Assembly: GCF_034932365.1 (NCBI RefSeq)
Contig: NZ_JAYGHR010000001.1
Coordinates: forward strand, 1-64,000
DNA from: Capilliphycus robustus
GTDB taxonomy: Bacteria; Cyanobacteriota; Cyanobacteriia; Cyanobacteriales; Microcoleaceae
Direction: 5' to 3'
Length of the DNA stretch: 64,000 nt
Numbering within the stretch: position 1 is the stretch's first letter; the number at the start of each line of letters is the position of its first letter. The translations under genes were made by a program, and so were the position numbers. Of this stretch, positions 53,055-62,799 are shown piece by piece. The notes beneath the pieces are model-generated. The model ran no database searches, was not told where the DNA came from, and saw only the letters and a program-made list of their open reading frames with translations.

Positions 53055-53777
53055 ATGCCAATTTTATCTCCCGATAAGAGATCTCAACTTATGACTAGGA
53101 CAGCTCAATCGCCCTACACCAACGAACAAACAACTGCATGGCTGCGTGGATTATTGACTCTAGCTTGGGCTGATGGACAGTTTGATCAAACAGAACAGGA
53201 GAAGATTGTTTCTGTCACCCATGAACTGTTAGGAATTGATACAGATGTATCGACCCTCGAACCCATCTCAGCTCATGAGTTAGCAGCCACTTTAGGAAAA
53301 GGAACAAAAACGGCAGATGACTTCTTGAAAACCGCAGTAATGGTTGCTCTCGCCGACGGCGTTTACTCGGTGTGCGAGGACGATCTCTTGCATCAATTTT
53401 GTCAGGCTTTGGATCTCAATGATCAGGTTTTGAAGTCTCTACGGCACACTCTAGAGGATCTCGAAGCTGCACAAGCTCAAACGGGCAGTGGGATTCTTAA
53501 ACCGACGGAAGGACATCAGCTTGATGTTTTACATCCCGTTAAACATTGGCTCGATGACTGGGATGTCAATGATCCGAAAGTGGCTCATTTTATCTGTAAG
53601 ATGATTCCCCCTCAATGTCCTTTTGAACGAGATGTGACTTTGTTTGGTCGCAAAATTGTTCACATTCCGCCGATGTGCAAGATTAACCCTCTCTATGAAC
53701 AGCTTGTCGGTTTGCGTTTTCGTGCGCTTTCTTACCTGGCGGATGATTGCAGTGAAGATATCTCGAAGTATATTTAG
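53055..53777 (+). CDS. TerB-like and Mo_nitro_C-domain protein
   Basis: 240 residues. The N-terminal part (25-145) is a TerB-like helical domain: RGLLTLAWADGQFDQTEQEK and VALADGVYSVCEDDLLHQFC are its two metal-binding-type repeats. The C-terminal ~80 residues (LHPVKHWLDDWDVNDPKVAH to FRALSYLADDCSEDI) match the cyanobacterial 'Mo-dependent nitrogenase C-terminal' domain. Despite that name no nif gene is nearby. Start at ATG 53055 or ATG 53091. Function unknown. Confidence 0.78.
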   Translation: MPILSPDKRSQLMTRTAQSPYTNEQTTAWLRGLLTLAWADGQFDQTEQEKIVSVTHELLGIDTDVSTLEPISAHELAATLGKGTKTADDFLKTAVMVALADGVYSVCEDDLLHQFCQALDLNDQVLKSLRHTLEDLEAAQAQTGSGILKPTEGHQLDVLHPVKHWLDDWDVNDPKVAHFICKMIPPQCPFERDVTLFGRKIVHIPPMCKINPLYEQLVGLRFRALSYLADDCSEDISKYI

Positions 53778-53857
53778 AATCTCAACCGATGATCATCGAT
53801 TAGCCAGCTCCAGGAGAATACAATTTCGGAGTACATGAGAATAAGTCCGTTACCAAG

Positions 53858-53887
53858 ACCCGGTTTTCCAGGAGTGACCGGGTTTTT
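53858..53887 (+). terminator. Rho-independent terminator after TerB-like gene
   Basis: ACCCGG / CCGGGT stem with a 14-base loop followed by TTTTT, 80 bases past the stop. Confidence 0.65.
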
Positions 53888-54102
53888 ATCTGCCATTCAA
53901 AAAATTAAGAAATATATAGCAGGTCGCGCTGGCTTGTTTACAAGGGTCAAGCCTTGAATTTACCACCAAGACACAAAGACACAAAGAAGTTGTAAACATT
54001 AACCTGCTCATTGCTATAGCGCTTCGCGCAGCTCATTTGGCGCTCTTGCAATCTTGCATTCATGGAGGAATTTGCTCAGTCTAATAAGGCTTTTCACAAA
54101 CC

Positions 54103-54135
54103 AGAAACCCGGTTTCTTGTAGAAACCGGGTTTCT
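54103..54135. repeat. 14-bp perfect palindrome AGAAACCCGGTTTC / GAAACCGGGTTTCT
   Basis: A perfect 14-bp stem with loop TTGTA in the 806-base gap between the TerB-like and DUF4347 genes (53778-54583). The same gap holds CACAAAGACACAAAGA at about 53967, a motif also at about 27188, and a CAATCTTGCATTCATGGAGG stretch, all typical intergenic repeats. No gene is convincing in this gap. Confidence 0.7.
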
Positions 54136-54514
54136 ACCCAATCGGTGTACCTCACAGAACTGAAAACTGCTATATAACAATTTTTTTTGTAAATTTAAAA
54201 TCTGTTAAAGTTCCTGGGACTTTTTGATCTGTTCTTTTAAGATTTCGCAATAATCCCTTGTCATTCTTGAGGAAAATGAATATAATTTTGACTTACAAAT
54301 TCATTGAGAGTTTATAGAAGTTATAACAAAGCTTCACTCTCAAGTGAGACTGTCTCTCAATCAAGATTTTGGCTTCCCCTTTATCGGTATAGGCTTCTAG
54401 GGGAAGCAAGTAGAATGCTTGTTATTAATAAAAATTTGGGTAATTCTGCTTCAAGTTCAAGTTATAGCAATTCTCCCGAATGGTGAGATCCAAAAATTCT
54501 AAGCTTTGAGGAAT

Positions 54515-54538
54515 AGGGGTAATTCATGAATTATCCCT
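54515..54538. repeat. Palindrome AGGGGTAATTCATGAATTATCCCT
   Basis: Self-complementary over 24 bases with one G-T wobble; the core is AATTCATGAATT. Related to the palindromes at 6627 and 58144. It lies 46 bases before the DUF4347 gene start. Confidence 0.6.
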
Positions 54539-54583
54539 ACAGGACTTCAGAAAATTCTCATTCAATTAAATAGGATTAAAATC

Positions 54584-55720
54584 ATGTCAGAACAATTTAT
54601 TAATATGCCAAATAAAACATTAGTATTTGTTGATTCTCAAGTCGAAAACTATCAAAGCTTAATCGAAGAAACCGCTCCCAACGCCGAAGTTATTGTTCTG
54701 GACTCCTCTGAAGATGGCATCGAACAAATTACCCAAGCTTTAGCCGGACGTGCAGAAATTGAGAGCATTCAAATTATTTCTCACGGGAACGACGGACAGT
54801 TAAATTTGGGCGCAACAGCGTTAACTTCCGAAAATATTAACAGCTACTCTCAACAGTTAAGTCAGTGGGGAAATTCGTTAACAGAAAATGGAGATATCCT
54901 ACTATTAGGCTGTAATATTGCCGCTTCGGATAGTGGGAAAAATTTCGTACAACAGTTAAGTCAGATAACAGGGGCGGATGTCGCTTCCTCAGAGGATTTA
55001 ACCGGAAATGCAAACTTAGGCGGAGACTGGGTATTAGAATATGCAACCGGGTTAATTGATGCGCCTATTGCCCTACAAATTGGAGCGATGGAGGCTTATG
55101 AGAATGTGTTAGCCGACTTTACAGTTAGCACAGCCGCAGACCTAACGAATGCCCTCAATCAAGCCCGGAATAACTTTCAAGCCGATGAAATTACTCTAAC
55201 AGGTAGTATTAACGGATTTACTAACTCTTTTGCGATTGATCTTCAAGATAGTGAACCCCTGACAATTATCGGGAATGGTAACACAATTGATGCGGGTAAT
55301 AACACACAAATTTTCCGCATTGTTAACGGAACAATTGTTCTTTCTGACGTCACCTTGCAAAATGGTCGCGCTATAGGAGGCGATGGAATAACAGGCGGTG
55401 GCGGAGGTTTGGGCGCTGGGGGTGCGTTGTATCTCGACGGCGGAAACGTCACGGTTGAAAATGTCACCTTTAACAATAACCAAGCCATTGGCGGAAATTC
55501 TCCCAACGGTGCCGGACGGGGCGGCGGTTCGGGAAATGGAGGAAACGGCGGAGGGAGTGGCGGACAGTTAAACGGTGCCTTTGGAACTCCCGGTGTTGGA
55601 GGTCAGGGGGGCGATACAAACGGGGGAGGTGATCGAGTTGACGCTCAACCCAAGCAACTTGGGGGAAATGGTGCCTTTGGAACAGGTGGCGGCGGTGGTG
55701 GTTTAGTCCGAACCTTCTAA
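54584..55720 (+). pseudogene. DUF4347-domain surface protein, N-terminal part (frame broken)
   Basis: 378 residues. The DUF4347 domain (~12-165) has SIQIISHGNDGQLNLG and DILLLGCNIAASDSG, a His and Cys placed as in caspase/CHAT-type folds. A parallel beta-helix begins (~190-290) and then a Gly-rich run (from ~290) ends at a stop in frame 2. Coding continues in another frame from about 55706 with SEPSNQTDAGIDGAFQVTLN, the start of Calx-beta repeats. So this is the first third of one large adhesin-like gene; the break lies in the GGC/GGT-rich tract near 55683-55705. Confidence 0.75.
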
Positions 55721-57410
55721 CCAGACTGATGCCGGAATTGATGGTGCTTTTCAAGTTACACTCAATCAAGCATTGCCCTATACTCTTGATGTTAAATACA
55801 ATATTAATCCCGATAGCACTGCAACAGATGGAACAGACTATACCCTTATCGAAAGTATTACGATTGCTGCGGGTGAAACTGTTGCTGAAATTCCAGTTAT
55901 AGTACAATACGATACCCAGTTTGATCCCGATGAAAGTGTAATTGTTGAGCTTGTTGAAGACGATCCTAAATCTTATGAAATCGGTGTAGCGGATAGCGCA
56001 ACACTCATTATTAACGACGAAAAACCCGAAGTTAGTATCACAGCCAAAAGTAATCCGAGAGAAGAAAATCAGGTTTCAGGAGCGTTTAATATTGCTTTAA
56101 ATGAACCCGCACCTACTGGCGGACTGGCCATACAATATACACTTGCAGGACTTGCGACTTCTGGAGATGACTACACAGCTACATTAAATGGTGAGGAAAT
56201 TCCTTCTGGTTCTCTTATTATTCTCGAAGGACAAAGGACGGCTGAAATTAATATTGAACCCATTGATGATTCTTTAATTGAAGGAGAAGAAACCCTAGAA
56301 ATTAGTCTGGTTGAATTACCGGACTTAGATTACACCGTTCAAGATGATGCAGCCACAGCAACGCTGTCAATTATTGATAACGAAAAACTCCCCGTTGTTA
56401 AACTTGGAACAATTGGCAATCCTTCGGAAGATGGGCAGACTTCGGGAAGTTTTAGTTTCTTTTTATCTGACCCCGATACAGGCGAACCGTTAGAAAATCC
56501 ACCTATTCAAAGCGACGGAGAAGCGTTAGAATTAGAGGTTTTATATGAAGTTAGCGGAACGGCTAATAACGGAGAAGATTATTCTTCTATTTTAACATCT
56601 TCGATTACCATTCCCGCCGGAAAAACCAGTCAAGCCATCCCGGTAGAAACGTTAAATGATTTGATTGATGAAGGGAATGAAACGGTTACAATTACCCTTT
56701 CTGATGAAAAGCCAGAGGGTGCAATTTATACGATTGATACCACTCCTGCAACGCTAACTATTACCGATAATGATACCGTTGGAATTAGCATTTCTGAAAT
56801 TAACGGTGACACGAATGAACGGGGAGGACAAGCGAGTTTTACCGTTAAACTAGATAGCGAACCGGAAGAACCTGTTACGCTGAATTTTACCAGTTCCGAT
56901 ACAACAGAAGGAACACTTTTAACGCCTTCTATTACCTTTAATTCTAGCAACTGGAATCAATTTAAAACCGTTAACGTGACGGGGGTTGATGATAGCGAAA
57001 GAGATGGCGATCGCAATTTTACCATTCAAACTAATATTAGCACCGAGGACGTTCAATATAGTGAATTAGACGTTGAAGAAATCACGGTTAAAAATATCGA
57101 TGATGAAACCGAAAATGTTTTAATTACTCAGTCAAACGGAAGTACAGAAATCAGCGAAGATGGCGTAACAGATAGCTTTGAAGTTGTATTAACAGGTTTT
57201 CCCATTGATGACATTGTTGTTAATATTACCCCAGATTCTCAAGTCGATCTCGGGAATGGAATTGGACAACCCATCGCCCTAAATTTTACGCCAGAAAATG
57301 CGAGTACGCCGCAAATTGTAACAGTAGAAGCGGTTGATGATGACGCTGTAGAAGGCGAACATCTCAGTAATATTAGCTATATTGCCAACAGCAACGATTA
57401 TGGGGGGTAA
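55707..57410 (+). pseudogene. Calx-beta repeat region of the same surface protein (frame broken)
   Basis: About 567 codons without an own start. Repeats of Calx-beta type, for example LDVKYNINPDSTATDGTDYT with IPVIVQYDTQFDPDESVIVE, recur four to five times and would bind calcium. The frame closes at TAT GGG GGG TAA next to a G6 run (57403-57408). The RTX repeats continue in the next frame without a gap in sequence sense. It is the middle part of a DUF4347-Calx-RTX protein. Confidence 0.75.
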
Positions 57411-58134
57411 GAATGAGGATAAAGTTCGCAGTGGATCAGGAAATGACTGGACTTTCGGGAACTTAGGAAATGACACCCTCTCCGGTGAACGTGATGATGA
57501 CTGGATCAACGGCAACCAAGACAACGATCTGATCGATGGTGCCGAGGGCGAGGATGAAGTTTATGGCGGAAAAAATGACGATCAACTGCGGGGAGGCGCT
57601 CAAGATGATAGGCTGTTTGGTAATCTCGGAGCCGATTTAATCGAAGGTAACGAGGATAACGATGTCCTCTATGGCAACCAGGATAATGATACAATTTCCG
57701 GCAACGCCGATCAAGATACCATCTATGGGGGTGAGGGAAATGATTTACTCGATGGGAACTCCGGGGATGATGTTTTGTTTGGAGACAACGGAGACGATAC
57801 CCTCGATGGCGGAGAAGGCAATGATCAACTCACAGGCGGAAATGGCAATGATTTGTTAGTCGGGGCAGAAGGTGCGGATACTCTCACAGGTGGGGAAGGG
57901 AGCGATCGCTTTGTTCTCGTCGTTGGATATGGTGTTGATCTGATTAATGATTTTGTCGATAGTCAGGATATTATTGTTCTTGATGGGGGTTTAACCTTCG
58001 ATCAATTAACATTAACCCAGGTTAATAATTCTACAGTGATTGAAGTGAACCGAACCCCTCTAGCTACCCTCAATAATATTGAAATCAGTTTACTGACAGC
58101 CGAAGACTTTAGCACTTCTATCTCGTTTGCTTGA
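57382..58134 (+). pseudogene. RTX calcium-binding repeat region, C-terminal part (frame broken)
   Basis: About 240 residues from the junction. Some 18 nonapeptide repeats of the form GGxGxDxLx (for example GGEGNDLLDGNSGDDVLFGD) are followed by a non-repeat C-terminus (RFVLVVGYGVDLINDFVDSQ) typical of type I secreted RTX proteins. The only start is an internal TTG, so it is not an independent gene. If the two frame breaks are real, the protein is lost or truncated. If they are sequencing errors, a protein of roughly 1,180 residues results. Confidence 0.78.
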
Positions 58135-58143
58135 GTTTGAGCG

Positions 58144-58173
58144 AGTAGGGAGAATTCATCAATTACCCCTACT
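58144..58173. repeat. Palindrome AGTAGGG..CCCTACT after RTX region
   Basis: AGTAGGGAGAATT-CATC-AATTACCCCTACT lies 10 bases after the RTX stop; a hairpin with imperfect inner stem. Same family as 6627-6657. Confidence 0.65.
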
Positions 58174-58236
58174 ATTCCCCTGCGATGTTTCATATCAAAC
58201 GATGAATTTTCGAGGAGAGCAGACGGCTTTTAATGT

Positions 58237-58764
58237 TTATCCACCCGTTAACAAAGTTCTCAAAACTTGATAAATAAAAGTCAAAATCGCAATCCCCACA
58301 ATCGAGATTAGCAAAATAAACAGCATCAAACCGCCCACTAAAATAATCACAAACAACCGATCAGCTTTTTCTCCCATTTCCGGCGCATTCATGTGGGCTT
58401 CTAAGAGATCAACATTTTTAACGTTCGCTTTCCAGGCGACATCAAAAAAATCTCCGAACACAGGGACAGTCCCAACTAGAGTTTCTGTTGCGATATTAGA
58501 AGCCATGCGAAGCAGTGTTTCTCTCGGAACACCCAGTTGAAATGCTTGCAAAACAATGTAAGCTGATAACAGACCTCCAGCTATATCTCCACCTCCAGGT
58601 ATCAGTCCGATAATCGGATCAAGACCAATTCTATAGGTCGTACCCGGAACTCGAATGGCATTGTCGAGGAGATGACTAAATTCGCGCAAATGTTTGACTG
58701 TAGACGCTTTAGAGCGATTCTTCATGGAAGGATCAGTAGATTTAGGAGACCGATGCTGATTCAT
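58237..58764 (-). CDS. DUF4112 membrane protein
   Basis: 175 residues. LDNAIRVPGTTYRIGLDPII then GLIPGGGDIAGGLLSAYIVL and GTVPVFGDFFDVAWKANVKN are the family's conserved blocks. A strong C-terminal membrane helix (LFVIILVGGLMLFILLISIV) and a hydrophobic centre suggest two or three membrane segments. Function unknown. Confidence 0.82.
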   Translation of the reverse strand: MNQHRSPKSTDPSMKNRSKASTVKHLREFSHLLDNAIRVPGTTYRIGLDPIIGLIPGGGDIAGGLLSAYIVLQAFQLGVPRETLLRMASNIATETLVGTVPVFGDFFDVAWKANVKNVDLLEAHMNAPEMGEKADRLFVIILVGGLMLFILLISIVGIAILTFIYQVLRTLLTGG

Positions 58765-58908
58765 ATTTTTGAGAATAATTAGAAAATCGACATTCTTGTG
58801 TCAAGTTATGTAACATTAGATTAAAGATTGCCGATCAACTTAACTTCCATCTGAGGTTAGAAGATTGAGTTTCGATCCTGTTCTTAAAATAAAGCATTTA
58901 AGGCCGTT

Positions 58909-59673
58909 ATGGAGTGGATAGAAGTTTCTAACAACTGGGTTTTGATTCCCCCCCGACCAAAAGCAATTGTTCACTTTCTGGGGGGAGCATTTGTCGCGAC
59001 AGCACCACAAATCACTTATCGATGGCTATTAGAGCAAATCGCTCAACAAGGATATGCCGTCATCGCCACCCCTTTTATTAATACCCTCAATCACGGAATT
59101 ATGGCAAAAAAAGTTCTGTGGACCTTTGAGGATGGCTTAGAGGACTTGTACTCCACTCGGCGTCTGCGTCAGAGGGGTTTACCGATTTATGGATTAGGCC
59201 ATAGTATGGGGTGTAAACTGCACTTACTGATCGGTTCTTTATTTCCAGTCACCCGCGCAGGGAATATTCTGATCTCTTTTAACAATTATGCGGCGCGTGA
59301 GTCGATTCCCCTCGTTGAACAACTTTCATCCATGATGGAGGTCGAATTTACGCCTTCTCCTCAACAAACCAACTGTATGATCAAAGAACGCTATCAAATT
59401 CGTCGCAACCTTCTGATCAAATTTACCAAAGATACAATCGACCAAACGTTAATTCTCAATCAGATTTTACAAGGTTGTTTTCCCGGAATGGTTGCACTTC
59501 AGCAGTTAGGCGGTGATCATTTAACCCCCATCAATCAAGATATGAGCTGGTCTGTTGGGGAAGTTTTCACACCCTTCGATGCGATCAGTCAATGGATTAA
59601 ACAAGAAGTTTATCGAGATTTATATCGATTAAAACAAGAAGTTCTCCATTGGCTTGATCCGTTCGCAGCCTAA
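58909..59673 (+). CDS. DUF1350 protein, alpha/beta-hydrolase-like
   Basis: 254 residues, a family of cyanobacteria and plastids. HFLGGAFVATAPQITYRWLL opens the fold and IYGLGHSMGCKLHLLIGS provides the nucleophile-elbow-like GHSMG with Ser. A late His in LGGDHLTPIN could complete a triad. Substrate unknown. Convergent with the anti-sigma gene; the stops are 12 bases apart. Confidence 0.83.
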   Translation: MEWIEVSNNWVLIPPRPKAIVHFLGGAFVATAPQITYRWLLEQIAQQGYAVIATPFINTLNHGIMAKKVLWTFEDGLEDLYSTRRLRQRGLPIYGLGHSMGCKLHLLIGSLFPVTRAGNILISFNNYAARESIPLVEQLSSMMEVEFTPSPQQTNCMIKERYQIRRNLLIKFTKDTIDQTLILNQILQGCFPGMVALQQLGGDHLTPINQDMSWSVGEVFTPFDAISQWIKQEVYRDLYRLKQEVLHWLDPFAA

Positions 59674-59685
59674 GAGAAATTGGAA

Positions 59686-60132
59686 TTAATAGTTTTTAAC
59701 AATCAACAGACAATTTCGGCCATCGCCAGTGGGTTCATAGCTCAAAAAATCAGCAATATCCCGCATCAGCTTCAAACCTCGTCCCCCACCCGCACCTTTA
59801 TCGATACCACCAGGCATTTGTTGAAGCTTTCCCATCAAATCGAACGGAGGGCCATAATCCCAAATCCGAATTTCAATTTTTTCTTCACAGAGGGCGACTT
59901 CGATCTCAACCTTGACATCTGGAGGTTGGTTGCGATGAGCATGACGAACCGCATTCGTAAATCCTTCAGCCAAAGCCAGTTGACAGCGAATCCAGATGGA
60001 ACTGGGAACCGATGGATGCTGTAATCGACCAAACCATGACAAAATATCGGATAAAGCATCAAGAGTATTAGGAGCCTGAAGCTTGACCTTGCATGGCAGG
60101 AGCAACGGTTCTGAACCTTCAAATTCAATCAC
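59686..60132 (-). CDS. RsbW-like anti-sigma regulatory kinase
   Basis: 148 residues of the HATPase_c_2 (GHKL) type: N-box LALAEGFTNAVRHAH near 55, G1 IRIWDYGPPFD near 88, and GGGRGLKLMRDIAD near 120. In partner switching such kinases bind a target (often a sigma factor) and phosphorylate a STAS antagonist. A PP2C phosphatase gene is divergent (60288) and a STAS gene lies at 61670, completing the set. Confidence 0.87.
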   Translation of the reverse strand: MIEFEGSEPLLLPCKVKLQAPNTLDALSDILSWFGRLQHPSVPSSIWIRCQLALAEGFTNAVRHAHRNQPPDVKVEIEVALCEEKIEIRIWDYGPPFDLMGKLQQMPGGIDKGAGGGRGLKLMRDIADFLSYEPTGDGRNCLLIVKNY

Positions 60133-60287
60133 ACTTAGTATGAGAACCTACATCTACGATCAATTTAACACGAGCGATGACTGATGCCACAATCAGTTTA
60201 GAGTCCCATCTGTTGGACTATACTCTATTTAAGCGAAGAATTGATTCAAACTCTTGTTGCCGACCCTACTTTATTACCTGAGCGTCC

Positions 60288-61433
60288 ATGTTTAAAATTT
60301 TGGTAATTGATGATGACACGGTGATTCGGGAGCTGCTAAGAAGAACTCTTAAAAAGCAGGGTTATGATGTTTCGGTTGCTAGCAATGGTGAGGAAGGGAT
60401 TCAAAAGGCGCAAGAATTACGCCCTGCTTTGATTATTTGTGATTGGATTATGCCCAGATTAACGGGTATAGAGGTCTGTCGTCATGTCAAACTCAATCCT
60501 GAACTCTCCACCACTCAATTCTTTTTACTCACCTCTCTGGGGTCAATTTCTGACCGGGTGAAAGGTCTGGATGCGGGGGCTGATGATTTTATTTCTAAAC
60601 CCATTGAAATGAACGAGTTGTACGCCCGAGTGAGGGCTGGCTTACGCTTACATCAACTTAGTCAAGATTTACAAACTCAAAAACAACTCCTAGAAGCCGA
60701 GTTAGCCGAAGCCGCAGAATATGTACAATCTTTGCTTCCTCTACCGACTTCCACACCCCTCAAAATAGAAGCTAAATTTATTCCTTCCCGTCAACTCGGA
60801 GGTGATTGCTTTGATTACCGTTGGCTAGATGCAGATTATTTATCGATTTATTTAATGGATACAGCCGGACATGGTTTGAGGGCGACTTTGCCTTCGATTT
60901 CGGTTTTAAATTTATTGCGATCGCGTACACTTCCTAATATAAATTATTATCAGCCCAGTGATGTTTTGAAAGCCCTCAACAGTACCTTTCAAATGTCCTA
61001 TCAAAATGACAAATACTTCACCATTTGGTATGGCGTGTATAACCGCAAAACCCACAAACTCACCTATGCCAGTGCCGGTCATCCTCCTGCTATTCTGCTT
61101 TCGGGTCAACAAGATCAAAACAGTCTACAAGTTAAACGCCTCAAAACCCCTGGAATGCCTGTGGGAATGTTTTTAGAAGCTGAATATAGCGACGACTGTT
61201 GCGAGATTAAAAATCCCAGTGATCTGTTTATTTTTAGTGATGGAGTTTATGAAATCCATCAACCCGATGGTTCAATGTGGGGACTTGATGCTTTTATTAA
61301 TCTTCTGATTGACTGCAATTGCGATCATTCTCTCCCCAATCATCTTGATTCTCTTTTTAATTCGATTAAAGCTTTAAATTCAGGAAATCCTTTTGAAGAT
61401 GATTTTTCTTTACTTAAAATTCACTTTGAATAG
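60288..61433 (+). CDS. Response regulator with PP2C (SpoIIE/RsbU) phosphatase output
   Basis: 381 residues. REC domain 1-120 with phospho-acceptor Asp52 (IICDWIMPRLTG) and Lys in FISKPIEM. A coiled linker ~125-150. PP2C domain ~155-380: LGGDCFDYRWLDADYLSIYL, MDTAGHGLRATLPS (metal Asp) and EDDFSLLKIHFE. It probably dephosphorylates the STAS antagonist when its receiver is phosphorylated. The cognate kinase is not adjacent. Confidence 0.92.
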   Translation: MFKILVIDDDTVIRELLRRTLKKQGYDVSVASNGEEGIQKAQELRPALIICDWIMPRLTGIEVCRHVKLNPELSTTQFFLLTSLGSISDRVKGLDAGADDFISKPIEMNELYARVRAGLRLHQLSQDLQTQKQLLEAELAEAAEYVQSLLPLPTSTPLKIEAKFIPSRQLGGDCFDYRWLDADYLSIYLMDTAGHGLRATLPSISVLNLLRSRTLPNINYYQPSDVLKALNSTFQMSYQNDKYFTIWYGVYNRKTHKLTYASAGHPPAILLSGQQDQNSLQVKRLKTPGMPVGMFLEAEYSDDCCEIKNPSDLFIFSDGVYEIHQPDGSMWGLDAFINLLIDCNCDHSLPNHLDSLFNSIKALNSGNPFEDDFSLLKIHFE

Positions 61434-61669
61434 TCATTAAATTCCTATAATTAATACTTAACTGACTGTCCGCAAAGCCTTGAAACTTGTTGATTCAACT
61501 GAAAAATATGAGAAGGGAAGAACTCTAGGAATAATGAAAGTATACTCCCCACTTTTCCCAATTATTCACAACTTTTAAGCTGGCTTAAAACTCGGATTAA
61601 TTGTACAAGTAGAGTCTCCCCATTCCCCTATTCACCCGAATCTAGATCATCCAAGATGAGGTTAAAGAT

Positions 61670-62002
61670 TTAACTGCTTTTTTGAGCAGCATACTTCTCT
61701 TCAAACTCTTCGCGATTCTCAAAAATATCGAATACCCGATCCATACTGGTTAGTTCAAATAAGATTTTAATTTGCTCATTAATCGAGCAAACCATCAACT
61801 TACTACCAGCAGCTCGAACTGTTTTTAGAGCCAAAACTAAAGCACCTAAACCTGAACTGTCCATAAAGGAGACATCTTTAAAATCTATCAGGATGGTTTT
61901 GGCTCCCTTATCCACGAGATTGCTAATCTCTTTACGGAATTCACTTGCTTTCGTTCCGTCTAAAATTCCTTGGGGTTGAAGCACTTGAACATCAGAACTC
62001 AT
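61670..62002 (-). CDS. STAS anti-sigma factor antagonist (RsbV/SpoIIAA-like)
   Basis: 110 residues. The STAS signature FKDVSFMDSSGLGALVLALK carries the phosphorylatable Ser49 or Ser50. Completes a kinase/phosphatase/antagonist triad with 59686 and 60288. The gap 61434-61669 has no gene. Confidence 0.9.
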   Translation of the reverse strand: MSSDVQVLQPQGILDGTKASEFRKEISNLVDKGAKTILIDFKDVSFMDSSGLGALVLALKTVRAAGSKLMVCSINEQIKILFELTSMDRVFDIFENREEFEEKYAAQKSS

Positions 62003-62129
62003 AATTTATTAAAAGTGAAGCCTCGACATTGACTCGCCAGTTTCCGCTAGTATAGCCTTGATATGAACTCATCGCCAAATTTTCAATGCAACACCCGTTG
62101 TCCAAGGGTTGGCCTCATGGGGTGACGGG

Positions 62130-62786
62130 CTATTGTTGGCTTTTTTGTAAGGGACTGACTTTAACCCGATACAGAAGTTGACCTCGATATCGATAGCCCG
62201 CATAGCGCACTACAACCATTTCCCCGGTTTGAGCGGTTCCTTCTAGAAGCTGGTGCATCTGGGGATTGTAAGCAATCTCTGAACCCACAGAGGCGATCGC
62301 TTCAACTCCCCATTGTTGCATAAGCCGTTCAACCGGACGCAACAGAGGCAATAATTTCACCCCCGCCAGTTTAGGGTTCTGTTGAACTTTATAAGCTACT
62401 GTCGGCCATTGTAGCAACCAAGCTTCTAAAATGCTTAAACTCTTCCGCTCAAACTCCTCTAACAGCAACTCTCGCTGCTTTTCCATCTCGCTTTGCAAGT
62501 GTTGATACTCTTGTTGCAATTCCTTAACCGAAGCCCCAGCATCTTGAGATCTCACCGACTCCGGCGCAAAAGTTGCCAACAATTCAACTAAAGAAATATT
62601 TAGTCCTTGACTGATTTTTAGCAAAATCTCCACTCGCATTTGTCGGGCCAGTCCCCGTCGCAGTCGGATAATTTGCCACTGAGAAACCCCCGCTTTTTGA
62701 CTCAATTCCTTGACAGTAGAAAGCCCCGCCTCTTCCATTAAGCGGTGCAAGTCGGAGCTATAGTCAGGTGATGAAAATGGATTCAT
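62130..62786 (-). CDS. XRE-type HTH protein with GrpE-like C-terminal domain
   Basis: 218 residues. An HTH lies at about 12-65 (VKELSQKAGVSQWQIIRLRR). A coiled coil runs from ~88 to 118 (LQQEYQHLQSEMEKQRELLL). The C-terminal ~50 residues (WGVEAIASVGSEIAYNPQMH through MVVVRYAGYRYRGQLLYRVK) resemble the beta-domain of GrpE, the DnaK nucleotide-exchange factor. It could tie transcription to chaperone state. It begins 13 bases beyond the dps stop on the same strand. Confidence 0.72.
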   Translation of the reverse strand: MNPFSSPDYSSDLHRLMEEAGLSTVKELSQKAGVSQWQIIRLRRGLARQMRVEILLKISQGLNISLVELLATFAPESVRSQDAGASVKELQQEYQHLQSEMEKQRELLLEEFERKSLSILEAWLLQWPTVAYKVQQNPKLAGVKLLPLLRPVERLMQQWGVEAIASVGSEIAYNPQMHQLLEGTAQTGEMVVVRYAGYRYRGQLLYRVKVSPLQKSQQ

Positions 62787-62799
62787 TCCCGGATCAATA

